DNA of 64,000 nucleotides from positions 32,259,761 through 32,323,760 of the forward strand of contig NC_132878.1 in the NCBI RefSeq assembly GCF_030463535.1. Reading direction: 5' to 3'. This DNA comes from Salminus brasiliensis (Eukaryota; Chordata; Actinopteri; Characiformes; Bryconidae). Positions within the stretch are counted from its first letter, which is position 1. Each line of letters opens with the position of its first letter. The translations under genes were made by a program, and so were the position numbers. Shown here in pieces: positions 36,991 through 49,339 of the stretch. The notes under the pieces were generated by a model. That model saw nothing but the letters and a program-made list of their open reading frames with translations, had not been told where the DNA came from and did no database searches.

Positions 36991-37739
36991 ATGTGAGATG
37001 ATTATTGTAGCTAATTACAAACTGGATCATATTCCTACACATGAACCTATCCCTGATAATTACAGAAAATGATACTACTTTATTAAAAATGCATTAAAGT
37101 AAGGCAAGCTTGATGAATAACATTTTGCTACACTTTTAAATGTACTTGTAATATTGCACTAATTAACTGGCAACACCTTTAGTAAAGTGCTGTTAATTTA
37201 AAGTATTGATAATGTGATTTACAATTACAGCATCTCTACATCTCTACATTTACATCTCTACTTTGAACAAACCTTAACATGTCCCAAGCCAGGTTTTTAG
37301 ATGGACCACACCCTGTTTCATGTATTGAATGTTGTGATGTTTTGATAATGAGCCAATGAAAAGGACATTATATGAAATGAATGACATTTCTTATGTATGT
37401 CCGTTTTATTTAGGGAATGATTTGAGTGTCACTGTCATTTTGAGTTGAAGAACACTTTTTTTTTGCTCAGAGTGTAGGTCAACTGTAGTTATTTACTATA
37501 TGTCTGTGTGCACATACATTTATGTACATTCAGTACCAACGCTCCATCCAGACACAAGGTTGATCAATCTGATATGTTAAAGAGGAAACTGATGAAAACT
37601 TTCTATGGGAGAAGATCAATTTGCCAGTCATCAAACCAGATCATAAAAGACAACCTTCAGCATTCATAGTAACACCATGGGGCCACTTACTAACAGAATA
37701 ACTGGCCTTGAGTTATTATTGATTACTTATAGTAGAGAT

Positions 37740-38012
37740 GCAGTTTACATGACTTGACATTTTGCTGGATTCATCAGTGTGGACATCTGTTGGTATAAAA
37801 CCTCCCAGATATGAGCTGTGGAGCAGTGGAACTGTGTTCTCTGGAATTATGGTGCCCCATCCAATACAAAAATTTTGAAATTAGTTGAGTATGAGGTGGA
37901 GTTCAGTATCACTCTTGTCACTTAATGCAATCAACATTTTTATTAGTCTTGATTTCAGAAGACCCAATGAATGAGCAGTTGTCCCAATACTTTTGTCCAT
38001 ATAATGTTTTTA
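37740..38012. mobile_element. Non-autonomous DNA element ending in cccaatacttttgtccatat
   Basis: Includes gagctgtggagcagtggaac, tgttctctggaattatggtg and the right end tgtcccaatacttttgtcca, which is the inverse of the left end of 21178-21425. The same family as 18990-19320. Confidence 0.65.
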
Positions 38013-39206
38013 GTGTGCTTGAAGGCTAAATACTGTGATGTAGTTTGTCACTGTTGTGCAGTAGGTAAGACATTGCAGAAGATTGAGCATAAGGTGATTA
38101 TACCCATCCGTTGTAGTTAGTATAAAGGCTTGTGATTGATGAATGACTACTAAATATTTATGATTAATTGGGATTTATTTATCACATCTCATAAACTAAA
38201 CAATTAGTGAATTCTGCTGCTCATGAAATCAAATGGTTTATTTTATACAGTTTGTTACTGATCAATAAAGCAGATAACAGACCAAGAATCACAGAAACGA
38301 TGGCATGCATAACTTCACAGTTCCACCCTTGCCAACCCCACCATAAAACCCAATTCCAGCGTAGAGAGGCTGAGTGAAGGTGGTGTTGACTGTGTGTAAC
38401 AGGGTCATTGTATCAGAGACACTGTAGAAGGACAGAGTTCCTGCACTGTGATCCACATACACTCCTATTCTGGAGGATGGAGAAGCTGAGATGGTAGTCT
38501 CAATGTTGTTGTGAAGGAAAGAGAGAGAGGGAGAACACTGCAGACTCCAGGACTGACCATTGTATCCAAACCAACACTCTTTACCACGCCCTCTTCTGCT
38601 GATTCCTTTATACGACACTGATATTGACAACATCCCCCATAGACTACTGCTCCACTCCACCTCCCAGTAACAGCGTCCACTCACACTCTCCTTACTCAAA
38701 ACCTGACTGGAGGGGTCAAATCTCTCTAGACTATAAGAGTACTGCTGGAATTTCCCACTGTGTGTAACCACTTTGCTCCTCTCAGACAGGCTGAGGTAAT
38801 GATTTACAGTGTTAGGATCCAGAGTCAGCTCACACAGATCTGAAAAAAAGAAGTTGAGCATTTTAGGCCTACTGTCAATAAATGTATGTGTATGTCAGAT
38901 TCCTGTTTTTGGCTTCTTAATGTAAAAAGGCATGTTGATATTTCAATACTAAGACAAGAACAAATAATGTGAATGTGAGAGAATGTGCAGTTTCCACATA
39001 CATTGCAGAAAATCTTCTCTTGACTTTGGTTCTGAGGGTAGAATCAACTGAACTGCTGCAACTGCTAAGAAACAAAGAAACAACCAAAAAAAAAAAAGAC
39101 AGAAAATCCATAATTGGCTTATACACAGTCAATCTCTTAAAATATCCCTCCTCCAATTCAGAGAGGTTGACCAGAACAGATTGAACAGGGTGTGACACAA
39201 AAATAA

Positions 39207-39491
39207 AAAGGTGCACGTATTTGTCACTGTACAGTGTACACTGTACAGCGAAATGTGTCCTCCGCATTTAACCCATCTGGTAGTGAACACACACTCACAC
39301 ACACACATGTGTTAGGGGCAGTGAGTACACACACACACCCAGAGCGGTGGGCAGCCAACTCCAGCGCCCGGGGAGCAGAGAGGGTAAAGGGCCTTGCTCA
39401 AGGGCCCAACAGTGGCAGCTTGCCGAGCCCGGGAATCGAACCCACAACCCTGTTATCTATATCCCGGCGCTCTAATCGCTGAGCCACCACT
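39207..39491 (-). mobile_element. tRNA-derived SINE with target-site duplication
   Basis: Read on the minus strand it begins gtggtggctcagcgattaga, like the A box region of a tRNA, and carries GGGTTCGATTCCC, a perfect B box, then a longer body to 39207. It is flanked by a 10-base direct repeat acaaaaataa (39197-39206 and 39492-39501), which is the target-site duplication of the insertion. It sits in the intron between the third coiled-coil and hinge exons of TRIM D. Confidence 0.9.
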
Positions 39492-39599
39492 ACAAAAATA
39501 ACATGACACCTTAGGTGTGAATATCAGCTCTTTGTTCTCCTTTTTGGCTTGTAGTTAAATAGTTGGCAGCATAAACAGCAGATTTACATTTGAATTTAA

Positions 39600-39603
39600 C
39601 CCC

Positions 39604-39639
<36 letters not shown>

Positions 39640-39800
39640 TGTCTGTACTGTGTTGTGTTGTCTGTCTGCACTTGTGTTCTGTATGCACTGTGTCTATGTT
39701 GCATCATGGTCCTGGAGGAACGTTGTTTCGTTTCACTGTGTACTCTGTATGTAGTTGAAATGACAATAAAAACCCACTTGACTTGACTTGACTTGACTTA
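39600..39800 (+). mobile_element. LINE 3' end with (TTA)n and (ACTTG)n repeats
   Basis: A (TTA)n tract (39608-39640) precedes ggtcctggaggaacgttgtt, tcgtttcactgtgtactctg and gaaatgacaataaaa, then acttgacttgacttgactta. This is the common 3' end of a fish non-LTR element. Confidence 0.7.
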
Positions 39801-42461
39801 ACATCCTAGGGCCCTAGGGGTTAAGGCCTTTAGCAGACGTTCTTGTCGACTTAGAAAAGTGCTTCACTGTTTACTTCTTAGCTAGTTTGAATAGACCGGG
39901 ATCCAAAAGGTGCAAAGGCTGTAGTAGATAAACACCTGATTTATCTAGAATTGCAGACTGTTCAAACTTCAGCTTCAGCTAACCTGAAACCTGAAAACAC
40001 CTGAATCAAATAATGAGCACCAAGCTCATAGACTAACCAAAAGACAAGAATATTAACAAGATCTAGTAAATAAAATTGAATTCTCAGCCTACCTTGCAAG
40101 CAAAGAATGAATCCAAGTAAAGCAAACTTAATTTGATCGATATGTAGTTACTACATATTTGCTAAAATGTCAAGATCTTTGTTTCTTTCGTTCACGCACT
40201 ATACTAACAGTGTATAGAGGCTCCTGTTATAATAACATTAACAGGACCTATAAAAAAGTATTCACCCCTCAAATGTCTTTACCTTTTATTGCTTTTGTAA
40301 ATGTTTTCTTACAAGAATATACAAAAAAAGTGAAAAAAGTCTACACAGCAATGTCAATTAAATAAAAAGATCTAATGCAAATATCTAAATATGCAAATAT
40401 TCACACCGTTTAAAGTGACTGACCTCATTCCATAGAGGTAAAGGCAGATGGTGCTAGTATTTTCACAGTTAGTGGAATGGAGATTACTATTGCTGTGTAG
40501 TCAATGTGTCTCAAGTGATTATAGACTAAAGACACCTGTCCAGACAGGATCTTCCAACTCTGCATCTTGAGAAACTGGGAAAAAAATTATCTGAGTAAAT
40601 TATCAAAAAAGAAAGCAGACCAGATCCAACTTACAATGTGGATAGATTTTGTTGAACTCCAACATGCAGAATTCCTCCAGTCACGTTTTCAGGGCAGAGA
40701 GAGATTTCCTCACTGCCCCAAATGAGAGATGTTGTTTAACGTTGATGAGCGAGTCAGATCCAGATGAGACACAGAAAGTCTGGAAACTCTACAGAGAGAA
40801 AGAAAGAGGGAGATCTTTTTATTTACAGAGACCACAGTGATGATCTTTAAGGCAAGAAGGAGCACAGCACCCTTCTGGAAACAAGAATTAGGGACCAGGA
40901 CTTTAGGACTTTATTATTTTTTATTTGAATTATTGCCCTGGTGAGCTATCAAAACTTGCAGCACACTACTTAGGAGTAGATGTGGATTTTTATTCACTAC
41001 AAAGCCTGAACTAATTTGTGTGGCACAACCCAGGTTTATTTTGGTAAATGGGAGCGTAGTAAACACTTAGCCTGTTAGTTACATAGAACTGGTACAATTA
41101 GAGTGTTACCTGAAGGAAACTGACATGGTCCTCTGTGTGTAAAAGCTGCTCCAGCTTTGTTTCTCTCATATTTAGGTCAGCAATCTCCTGTTTCAGCTGC
41201 TCCAGGAGTTCCTCAGCTTCACTCAGTTGAGTCTTCTCCTGAGCTCTGATCAGCTCTGTTACCTCAGAGCGCTTTTTCTCAATGGAGCGAATCAGCTCAG
41301 TAAAGATCCTCTCACTGTCCTCCACTGCTGCCTGTGCAGAGCTCTGTTAAGACACACATACACGCACTGGTATGACTTTATATAATAATAGTGTATTTAT
41401 ATTGTAATAATACACTGGCATGACTGGTGTTAAAGTAAAGCTTGACAGAAGACATTTATTATGAGAAAATATTATGAGAAAAGTAGCACCACTATCATCA
41501 GGCCTTCTAAATCACAAGGTCGCTAGCAAATTGCAATGTGAATATTTCTACATCCATGTCATAAGTTTTCAAAAATCCTGTTCATTTCTATCATACAGAA
41601 ATACAGCACAGACCTGGTGTAAAATACTCCAGCAGCTCTCTGAATACTACTCACCGTGAGGGTGTTAACAGCCTGTTTCACCTCCTGCATTTTCTTCTCT
41701 TTCTCCTGGATTCTCTGCTGAATCTCTCTTTGTGTCTCCTTTAGCTGAGTCTAAGAGAAAATATATATGTTGCTTCATTGCTATACATTTTAAACTACAA
41801 ATAGAAATAAAAATTATGTGTTTCTTACCTGTTTCTCAGCTCTTTCACCTACAGCTGAGACTGTGTCATGGCCTTTGTGTTCATGCATAGTACACAAATA
41901 GCAAATACACCTATGGTCAGTGCGACAGTAGATCTCCATCAGTTTATCATGCTGAGAGCAGATCTTCTCTTGTAGCTGTGTGGAGGCTTTGACCAGCTTG
42001 TGCTTCTTGAAGGCAGGAGACTGATAGTGAGGTTGTAGATGAGTCTCACAGTAAGAAGCCAGACACACCAAACAGGACTTTGAGGCTTTGAGTTTTCTCC
42101 CAGTGCAGGAATCACACTCCACATCTCCAGGTCCAGCGTAACACTGAGCAGCAGAAGCAGACTGGAGATTAGTCTTCTTCAGTTTCTCCACCACTTCAGC
42201 CAGCATGTTGTTTCTGCGTAGAACAGGCCTCGGAGTGAACGTCTCTCTGCACTGGGGCAGCTGTAGAGCCCAGTCTGATCCTCCTGATCCCAGCAGCCAT
42301 TAATACACACCATACAGAAGCAGTGTCCACAGTTGATGGTCACTGGATCCTTCAGCAGATCCAGACAGACTGGACAGATGAACTGGTCCTGGTCTACTGA
42401 AATTCTGGCCTCTGCCATTTTCCTGCACTCTCAGACTGTATATGTGTCGTGTGTATAAAAG

Positions 42462-42462
<1 letters not shown>

Positions 42463-42511
<49 letters not shown>
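42463..42511. repeat. (AG)n microsatellite in the 5' leader of TRIM D
   Basis: About 24 AG units (CT on the coding strand) lie 45 bases upstream of the TRIM D start codon. Confidence 0.95.
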
Positions 42512-42513
<2 letters not shown>

Positions 42514-42530
42514 ACACGCAGTCAGATCAG

Positions 42531-42538
42531 TTTCATTT
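42531..42538 (-). promoter_or_regulatory. IRF-core-like motif upstream of TRIM D
   Basis: AAATGAAA on the coding strand, inside GGAAATGAAACT, fits the IRF core AANNGAAA. It parallels the ISRE-like site of TRIM C but here lies upstream of the AG repeat. Confidence 0.3.
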
Positions 42539-42759
42539 CCTCTAAACTCAGAAAGCAGCAGAGTGGGAGTGGCTATATGTGGAAAGCTTTGGTTGGGCAG
42601 AACTCTTAAAAGTACAAAATAAAAGTATTATTTTAAGGTTTTTGCTTTTAGAGCAAAAACTTTAAAATAAATAAAGATATATTTATTTCTTTGAACCACA
42701 TCTAGAGACAGCATGTATTAAATGCTGCTAATCAAGGTTCGGGTTGTGGAGAAGCCCTT

Positions 42760-42870
42760 ATAATAGGTATGTCGCAAAACGTTTGTCTATTGAGTGTACA
42801 TTGAACAACATTGGCAAAATGTTGTTCAATGTACACTCAATAGACAAACGTTTTGCGACATACCTATTAT
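42760..42870. repeat. Perfect 53 bp inverted repeat with 5-base loop
   Basis: Arm 42760-42812 is the exact reverse complement of 42818-42870; the loop is ggcaa (42813-42817). No mismatch was found over the 53 bases. The arm begins ataataggtatgtcgcaaaa and ends attgaacaacatt. It could be a tiny MITE or a foldback replication product; no target-site duplication is evident. Confidence 0.95.
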
Positions 42871-44194
42871 CACTGAATTCAGGTGTTTCATTCAGTCCCA
42901 TTGCCTACTTTTCTCTTCTCTGAGTTCTATGTAATGGTTGACTGCTTGGCCTTAGTGCTAAAGGCTGTAAGAGCAAGTCTCTGTTCCCTGTGTTGCCAAG
43001 TATGACTGACTGACTGACTGAAAGAGAAGTGCAGTGTTCATAGTTGCATTAAATTGTGATTATGCTGTATTTATGGCAGGTTTATTTCAGTCAACAAAGA
43101 AATGGAAAACTAAAATATCATTAAATAATGATTATCAATTGATTATCATTAAACAATATGTCCTGAGTTGTTTTAAGTTTTATTCTAATTTAGGATTAGG
43201 ATATTTTTTTTAAAGTTAGGATAAGTTAGTTTGTACTGATTCAAAACACTGACCTGAGAAAAGTTAATAAGATTACAGTGTTTAAATTAGTTTATTCAAA
43301 AGTAGAAACTATACTTGGTTGTTGAAGTAAAATTCATTTTTATTTTAGTATTGATCAAGGTGAAAACTAATCTAATAAATGATCTTTTTACTTTATTTGA
43401 AATATGTTTTTTACTAAATAAATACTCATTATTAGGAGGGCAGGCAGGGGTCAGAACACAGGTAGTTAGGTACATCATGGACATGTTCACATTCATAGTC
43501 AAAATAAACTAGCAATGAGTCAAACACAAGACAAAATATTACAAATTGCTCAGAGCCCACATGAAAACCACTGAAACTTCACAGCGAGCAATGAGCAGTG
43601 CAAATTCAGGCTTAATAGCAGTCCTAATGAGTCTTGAGATGAGTCACAGATGAAGCTGGTGATGAGCTTCAGGTAAAAGGCAGAGCAAAAGCCCATTTGA
43701 GCATTTGAGTGCATTTGAGCTTATTTGAGTCCATATGCACCTCCCGCTGAAGCCAAAAGAGGGTGCCATCACAACATTTTAGTCTACTGTCCATATTACT
43801 GAGAACATAGGAATCTGGTACCTTGTAGTGTGTGTGGCTATGTTTTGCATAGGACCAAAACATAAGGGAATAGATAGACTAATCATTACTATGCAACAGT
43901 CCTTTTACCTCATAACCTATTGGTAAATATACTTGTTAATATTGAATGAACTGCTTTACTGAAAAAGGAACCCTACAGTGACTGCACCTGCATGTCACTT
44001 GCATGTATGTATGATAGCCCTAGTGAAAAATGTAGACTGCAGTATACTAAATTTTATTATGCTACAGTACACTTAAAGAGCGCTGAAATGGAGCAACTTA
44101 TTTTTGTACTTATTAGGCTTTAATTGTAGAAACACAGAAAGAAAGCATAACTTCACATAATCATGTTAAGTGTACAGAACACATTGTTCAAATG

Positions 44195-44650
44195 CAGAGG
44201 TGTCAAGTAATGAAGTACAAATACTTTTGTTACCTTACTTAAGTAGTAATTTGGTTATCTATACTTTACTGGAGTATTTTTCTGCCGACTTTTTACTTCT
44301 ACTCCTTACATTTTCACACAATTATCTGTACTTTCTACTCCTTACATTTTAGAAATAGCCTCTTTACTCCTATTTTATTTCAGTTTGTTTTCATTCCGGC
44401 TCATCCTGATAAATCGCACCATCTGGAAACATTAACATTTTAATAGAACATTATAGTCCTTGTGAAAAATAGAACCTTGTAGCACAGCCTTTCCTTATGT
44501 TACCTTTACTTTTATACTTAAAGTAGCTTTGAAACCAGTAATTTTACATTTTCTCTTAAGTAAAATACTTAAGCTGATACTCTAACTTCTACATCTTTAA
44601 AATCTGGTATTTACATTTTGACCTGAATAATGAATACTTTTGCTCAAATG
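44195..44650. mobile_element. hAT-like non-autonomous element
   Basis: Starts cagaggtgtcaagtaatgaa, fitting the CAGNGGTG-type hAT terminus, followed by aagtacaaatacttttgtta and alternating actttactt / tacttaagta words typical of a widespread vertebrate hAT MITE. The right end is not clear. Confidence 0.5.
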
Positions 44651-44829
44651 ACATTACAACTATACCCATGCTAAAATGCTAACTATACTACATATTGATG
44701 GTGAGTAAAGGGGGAAAGACATGCCCAGTATGCTAATAGGTAATGCCAGGAGCCAATGTAAAAGTTGTGAGTTTTACTCAATTAGGTTGTATTCCACCCA
44801 CAAGCAAATTAATAAACTAAACTCTCTTT

Positions 44830-45060
44830 GACCAAGAATTGAACAGCCCCTCTGTACTTGATGGCAGTTGTCAAAAGCAAGAACCCTTTAAGCTTCAAGT
44901 ACAGCTCGGCTTGACCCACCATCCTTTAAGATGCACAGAAGACAAGCATCCAGACTTTTTTTGTCTTGGTACTGAAGTGTTGGAATGGACATTTCTGGCT
45001 GTCTAATTGGTCTTGTTTGCTGTTTTCAAATGCATGCTGTAAGCCAACCTCATCTAAAAT
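44830..45060 (+). mobile_element. LINE reverse-transcriptase 3' fragment (I/Nimb-like), copy 1
   Basis: agctcggcttgacccaccat, cctttaagatgcacagaaga and caagcatccagacttttttt correspond to the last part of the reverse-transcriptase frame of an abundant fish LINE, broken here. It shares these phrases with 49340-49725. Confidence 0.6.
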
Positions 45061-48000
45061 CATTGCAGCAAAGTGTAGTGTATGTTGAGTGTTGTTAGCT
45101 GTATGTAAGCTTAGATGTATATCTTAGGTCCTGGCTTGTACAAACTAGCTAAAGATATTATCTGAAAAACAGTAAAGCATTTTTTATCTCTAGATAAGAG
45201 TGACTGCTGAAGGTATTCAATGTAGATGAAAGAGAGTGTTTTGTATTCATGTTAACATGTAAATAGTAATTGCCATTGTCAAATCAACAGTAACTCAAAA
45301 TCTTTTTTTTTTGAGTCATGTGTATGGCCTAGGTCTTGGCATAATTCCCATCATAAACAACTGTCCCAGTCTGGCCCCTATGGGGCCCCAGGAGGACCGG
45401 GACAAATCCTATTAGGCCACTATGTGTGAGGGCTGCTGAGAAAGCGAGAAAAAGAGTACTGTTCCTTCAGTGCATGAACCAGTCATGTAAACTCCGACTA
45501 GTGTATTTAGGGTTGGGCTCGAGTTCATTTTCTACACCATGATCTCTTCCTCTTGCACACTCCTCCCCATTCCAACTTTTCTCTCTCGCGTGCACGCATG
45601 TATGCTCGCTAGCATGCTCTCTCTGCAGTGCCATTTTGTCCATGCGGACCCCTCTTTAACTTCTCTTAACAACAGGACAGAATTCTGTTTGTGTGTGAGT
45701 CAAAAACAGGATGCTCTGTTACCGTTTCACAATCTGTGCAAAGTCTTCATACAAAATGTTCCATTGCATGCAAATGCATTTGTATCTTTGTGACATCTTT
45801 GTTTTTAACAAAAAGGGGGTGGGCAGCTTTTAGCAGACGATACACTAGTGTACTCCACCCAGGTAGTCTTTTTTCAAACTTTTGGGCCCTGTCCACACAT
45901 ATCCAGAAAAATGTTAAAATACTTGTGTGAGCATGCCAGCACAGAGAAAGAGGACATGCCCCAGAATCAAAATCATTTCTGAAGAAGTCAGAAGTTACAA
46001 CCAACCTTGGCTCCTGGCACCTTCTATTTGCATATGAGGTGTGTCCTCCAATCACTGACGCTCACCATCAGTGTGTTGTAGGCTCCCTGGGGCTATCTTC
46101 GCTTGGGTGCTGTTACGCATGTTCTGTGTTTTGGTTATAGCTTGGGTGTTTGGACGAGGACGAGGACAAGTTTTCCCCATACAATATGTTGTAGTCCCAA
46201 GAACAAAAACAAATTGCCACTTATAGCGCTGTGAATAGCCACTTACCCACACCACAGGGGAAGGTAGCCTGGGGGAATGGCTACTGGTAATACATTGTTA
46301 TAGTAAAATGCACATCAGAGAATGCTTTGAGTTTAGTCCCAAGAAGAAAAAGTGACTAAGCACAAGATGATAGAACAATTTCATCAATTGAATAAACACA
46401 ATAACTGGCACATGAATTAAGTTACAAGCTTTTGCTAGTAATCCATTGTGTGGTGCTGTTTGTAGTTTGGTAAATACAATTACTGTTGTGCAAATGTTCC
46501 TGATGATTCTGGAAGTGCACAAAAGTGACAAAGTGAAAACAAATAACCTATATGTAGTTCGGTTTTTAGTACTTTATCAGAATTCTGTTGCATATCCCTT
46601 CTTTTAAATGACAGTGTGAAGTCTCTAGTCAGTCATGGAGTTTGCATACCTGATGCTCAGCCAGGTTATGAATGTTCTGTCTTGGATGACCAGAGCATGG
46701 TTTTAAACACAACCTCTCCCTTTCTACGCCTTCAATATTTTTCTCTTTTTTTTTTGTTTCTGTCAGACTAATTAATTTGATATTATTATTTTTTTATTTC
46801 TTCATCTTTTAGAATGTTAATGAAATTTTGAGCCAGGTATGTATGAATATAATGTTGGAGATCTTAGCTTTGAACATGTGTAAATTTGGAATACTGTCCT
46901 AACATTAGTTTTGAGGTAAGACAGGGGATTATATGATTATATGTTTTCTAGCTTGCTGTCATTCCCCTGCGGTGTGGGTTTGTTTTAGCTAATTAGGTCT
47001 GCCTTGACATTGTGGCAGGATTGGAGGAGGCTTTTAAAGGAGGCTTTTATAACCAAAGCACTGATTGGTAATAGCACACAAGAAGCTGCTTTGGTTGTGC
47101 TTTGGAACATTAGGTAGCTGTAAGACAGCAGTTAAATAGCCACAGATAATGCTTTATTGTGCAACCCAACCTGTGATTGTGGTCTTGCCCAGTCTTGCCC
47201 TGCCAGGCAGCATTTCAGTGCAGAAAAGAAAGGTGTTACTTTTACTTTGATGACTGACTAATTAACATTTAAACTATAGGATAGGCTTTCATGAAAAACT
47301 CCTGTCACCATCCATTCGCATACTGGATGTGTCCTACAGATCACTGATAGTCACTATCTATGTGTTCTCATGTTCCCATCTCTTAGGCAGCTACATAAAG
47401 CTTACGTTGGGCTTTAATTTCTGGGTTTGTGGGTTATAGTATTTACTCTTTGATTTGAGTTGGATTGTTTGTCTGTTGAACTTAAATGCATGTTTATTCA
47501 CTTTCTTGCAGAATTATTAGTTGCTATAAAAGACTGAGTTCAGAAAATGTACACAATTTGTGGAAATTTAACTTATTAGCTTTAGTATTTACCAGGAGTA
47601 CACAGTCAAAAACATTAAAAATATAAATGTGGAATGAATGTGTTGCTGGAACAAATCATTCCTTATAAAGCTGTATTTAAAACCGAATTTTACATTACTT
47701 TACATTAACATGCTTGGTTGCTTTTTGGATTTCAGCTATGCCGCCTCATCTCTGGTCAGAAAGATGCTATCCTTTGTGGTATTTTTGTGCAATAGAATAT
47801 GATGGGTTATTGTGATGCAACACACATGAACTGTTTGTTCTTTTTAAAAAAGTGAAAGTGTATTATGTTTGAAAAAGATACCCAACACATCTGCACTGCA
47901 AAAAAAATCATAATTTTATGGAAAATATCAACATTTTAAAGTGGTTTTCTTTTTTAGTTGCATACAAAACCCTATATAAATTCAGGCCTAACTGAAAGTA

Positions 48001-49339
48001 TTATATGAATAATGAAAGTATTTATTTCTTATATTTTTTACAGAAAATGACTATATAATGTATACAATACTTTTCTGCTTTCAAAAGATATTTTTTAAAA
48101 ATGTAATTATCTGTAGTATTGAGCGATTTGCTTTTTTCTTTATGAATTTTACCATTTAAAAAGTCATAAAACAGTCAAATAACTGTCAGCAAAGGCTGCC
48201 AAACAAAACCCACAAAATAAATGACTAATGCAAATTTGTAAAAAAAAAAAACCCCAAAATGCTAATTTTAATTCTTTCATTCATTGGTTCTACATAAAAT
48301 CACCCAAATATACAAACTATACAGAAGGTAGACCCAGGGCTATCTTCACTTGGGTTGACTGAAGACTTTGATAAAGTTTTCCAATAAGTGCTTGATATTG
48401 TTGAATGTTTTTCTGACTAAAAGAAGGAGGCTGAGAAGCTGCTGAAAGATGTACTCTTATTTGTGATGTTTTTTTTTTTCTGCTACAGTACTTGGTTCTT
48501 ATCTTTTTTAATAGCACTCCTTGTTTTCCATGCATACCAGGTGACAAGGGTGAAGCAGGACCTTTAGTTGTGGGGTTTGTTGAGTATCACAGACAAGTTC
48601 CTCTGAAGTTCCCGGCACTGCAACTGACCTGATCAACAAAACCGGTTGGTGATTTGTCAGCAATGTAAATTTAGATGAGAAATAATAAGAAAATAAAAAA
48701 TAAAAGAAAATACAATTAAAAATGATGACATAAACATTCCCTCAAAATGAAAGGTATGAAGCTAGCTGCTCCTGGAAAGACTGGAAAAGATCTACATGAA
48801 AGATAGTTGTACTAGTTCATCAGATGAGATGTGTAAGCAGTATGGTTTCACCCTTTTACATTTAATTAAACTGAATCAAACACTTACTACTAATTCCAAT
48901 ATGGATGGCCTCTTTGCCACAGGTTGACCTTATCTAACAAGAAGAGCAGGTAGCACTGTTGAGGTAAAAGCACTGGCAGCAGACAAACAAAAAAATAGAA
49001 GAAAAAAATTACAAAAGAAATTGGATGGTAACCACATTCTGACTATTTAAAAACATTAAAAACTATCATGTTTTATCTGGTGCAACCCATACTTTTTGAG
49101 CTGCATGATGTTCAGTGCCAAAGGTTCCCTTAAACATAGAAGGGTGTGCTTGCTGTTGTGCCCAGATTAGTGGTACAGTGGTACCTTGTAAAGTAATACC
49201 CAGAAGTTAAAGCAGCACCTGCATTACGTTCTGCAATATTATCTGCAAAAGACATTGTTTTCATTAAGTGTGTGACTAGGAGTCATATAGATATAATCTG
49301 CATTCTCTTCATTGGCATCACATTAAAAACCCTGACGCT

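Larger units (their letters stand above)
35606..38288. other. Intergenic DNA between TRIM C and TRIM D
   Basis: No gene is supported. It holds transposon pieces at 35731-36990 and 37740-38012; the rest is AT-rich DNA in which I see nothing. Confidence 0.6.
38289..42418 (-). pseudogene. TRIM gene D: frameshifted RING and nonsense in coiled coil
   Basis: Fourth copy, first in transcription order. Exons by homology: 42418-41829, 41750-41655, 41343-41110, 40788-40635, 39061-39002, 38839-38289, with consensus splice sites. Within the first exon a run of five G is four G at 42254-42257; the frame is lost in the last RING cysteine pair (SCPQC becomes SCPSA), and the exon is 590 instead of 591 nt. 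In the third coiled-coil exon an in-frame TGA replaces the Arg codon of the ERLEE motif found in gene A (40696-40694 region). The PRY-SPRY exon is fully open (184 codons: LTLDPNTVNHYLSLSE, YWEVEW, GVYVDHSAGTLSFY). Two independent breaks make pseudogene the best call; the single-base gap alone could be an assembly error. Confidence 0.8.

Noticed and set aside
21777-42124. The same 61-residue frame beginning MWSVIPALGE appears in the RING exon of all four TRIM copies in another reading frame
   Set aside because: It is a frame shadow: the host DNA block is nearly identical in all four genes, so any overlapping frame is also identical. It has no start context or domain of its own.
45539-46255. 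Overlapping frames of 67-102 codons on both strands
   Set aside because: No coherent domain, exon signals or related copy; they overlap antisense to each other.
48317-48547. A 76-codon minus-strand frame with Lys/Ser/Gln-rich sequence
   Set aside because: It includes a poly-A-derived KKK stretch, has no recognised family, and its end overlaps a repeated segment also found near 46091.
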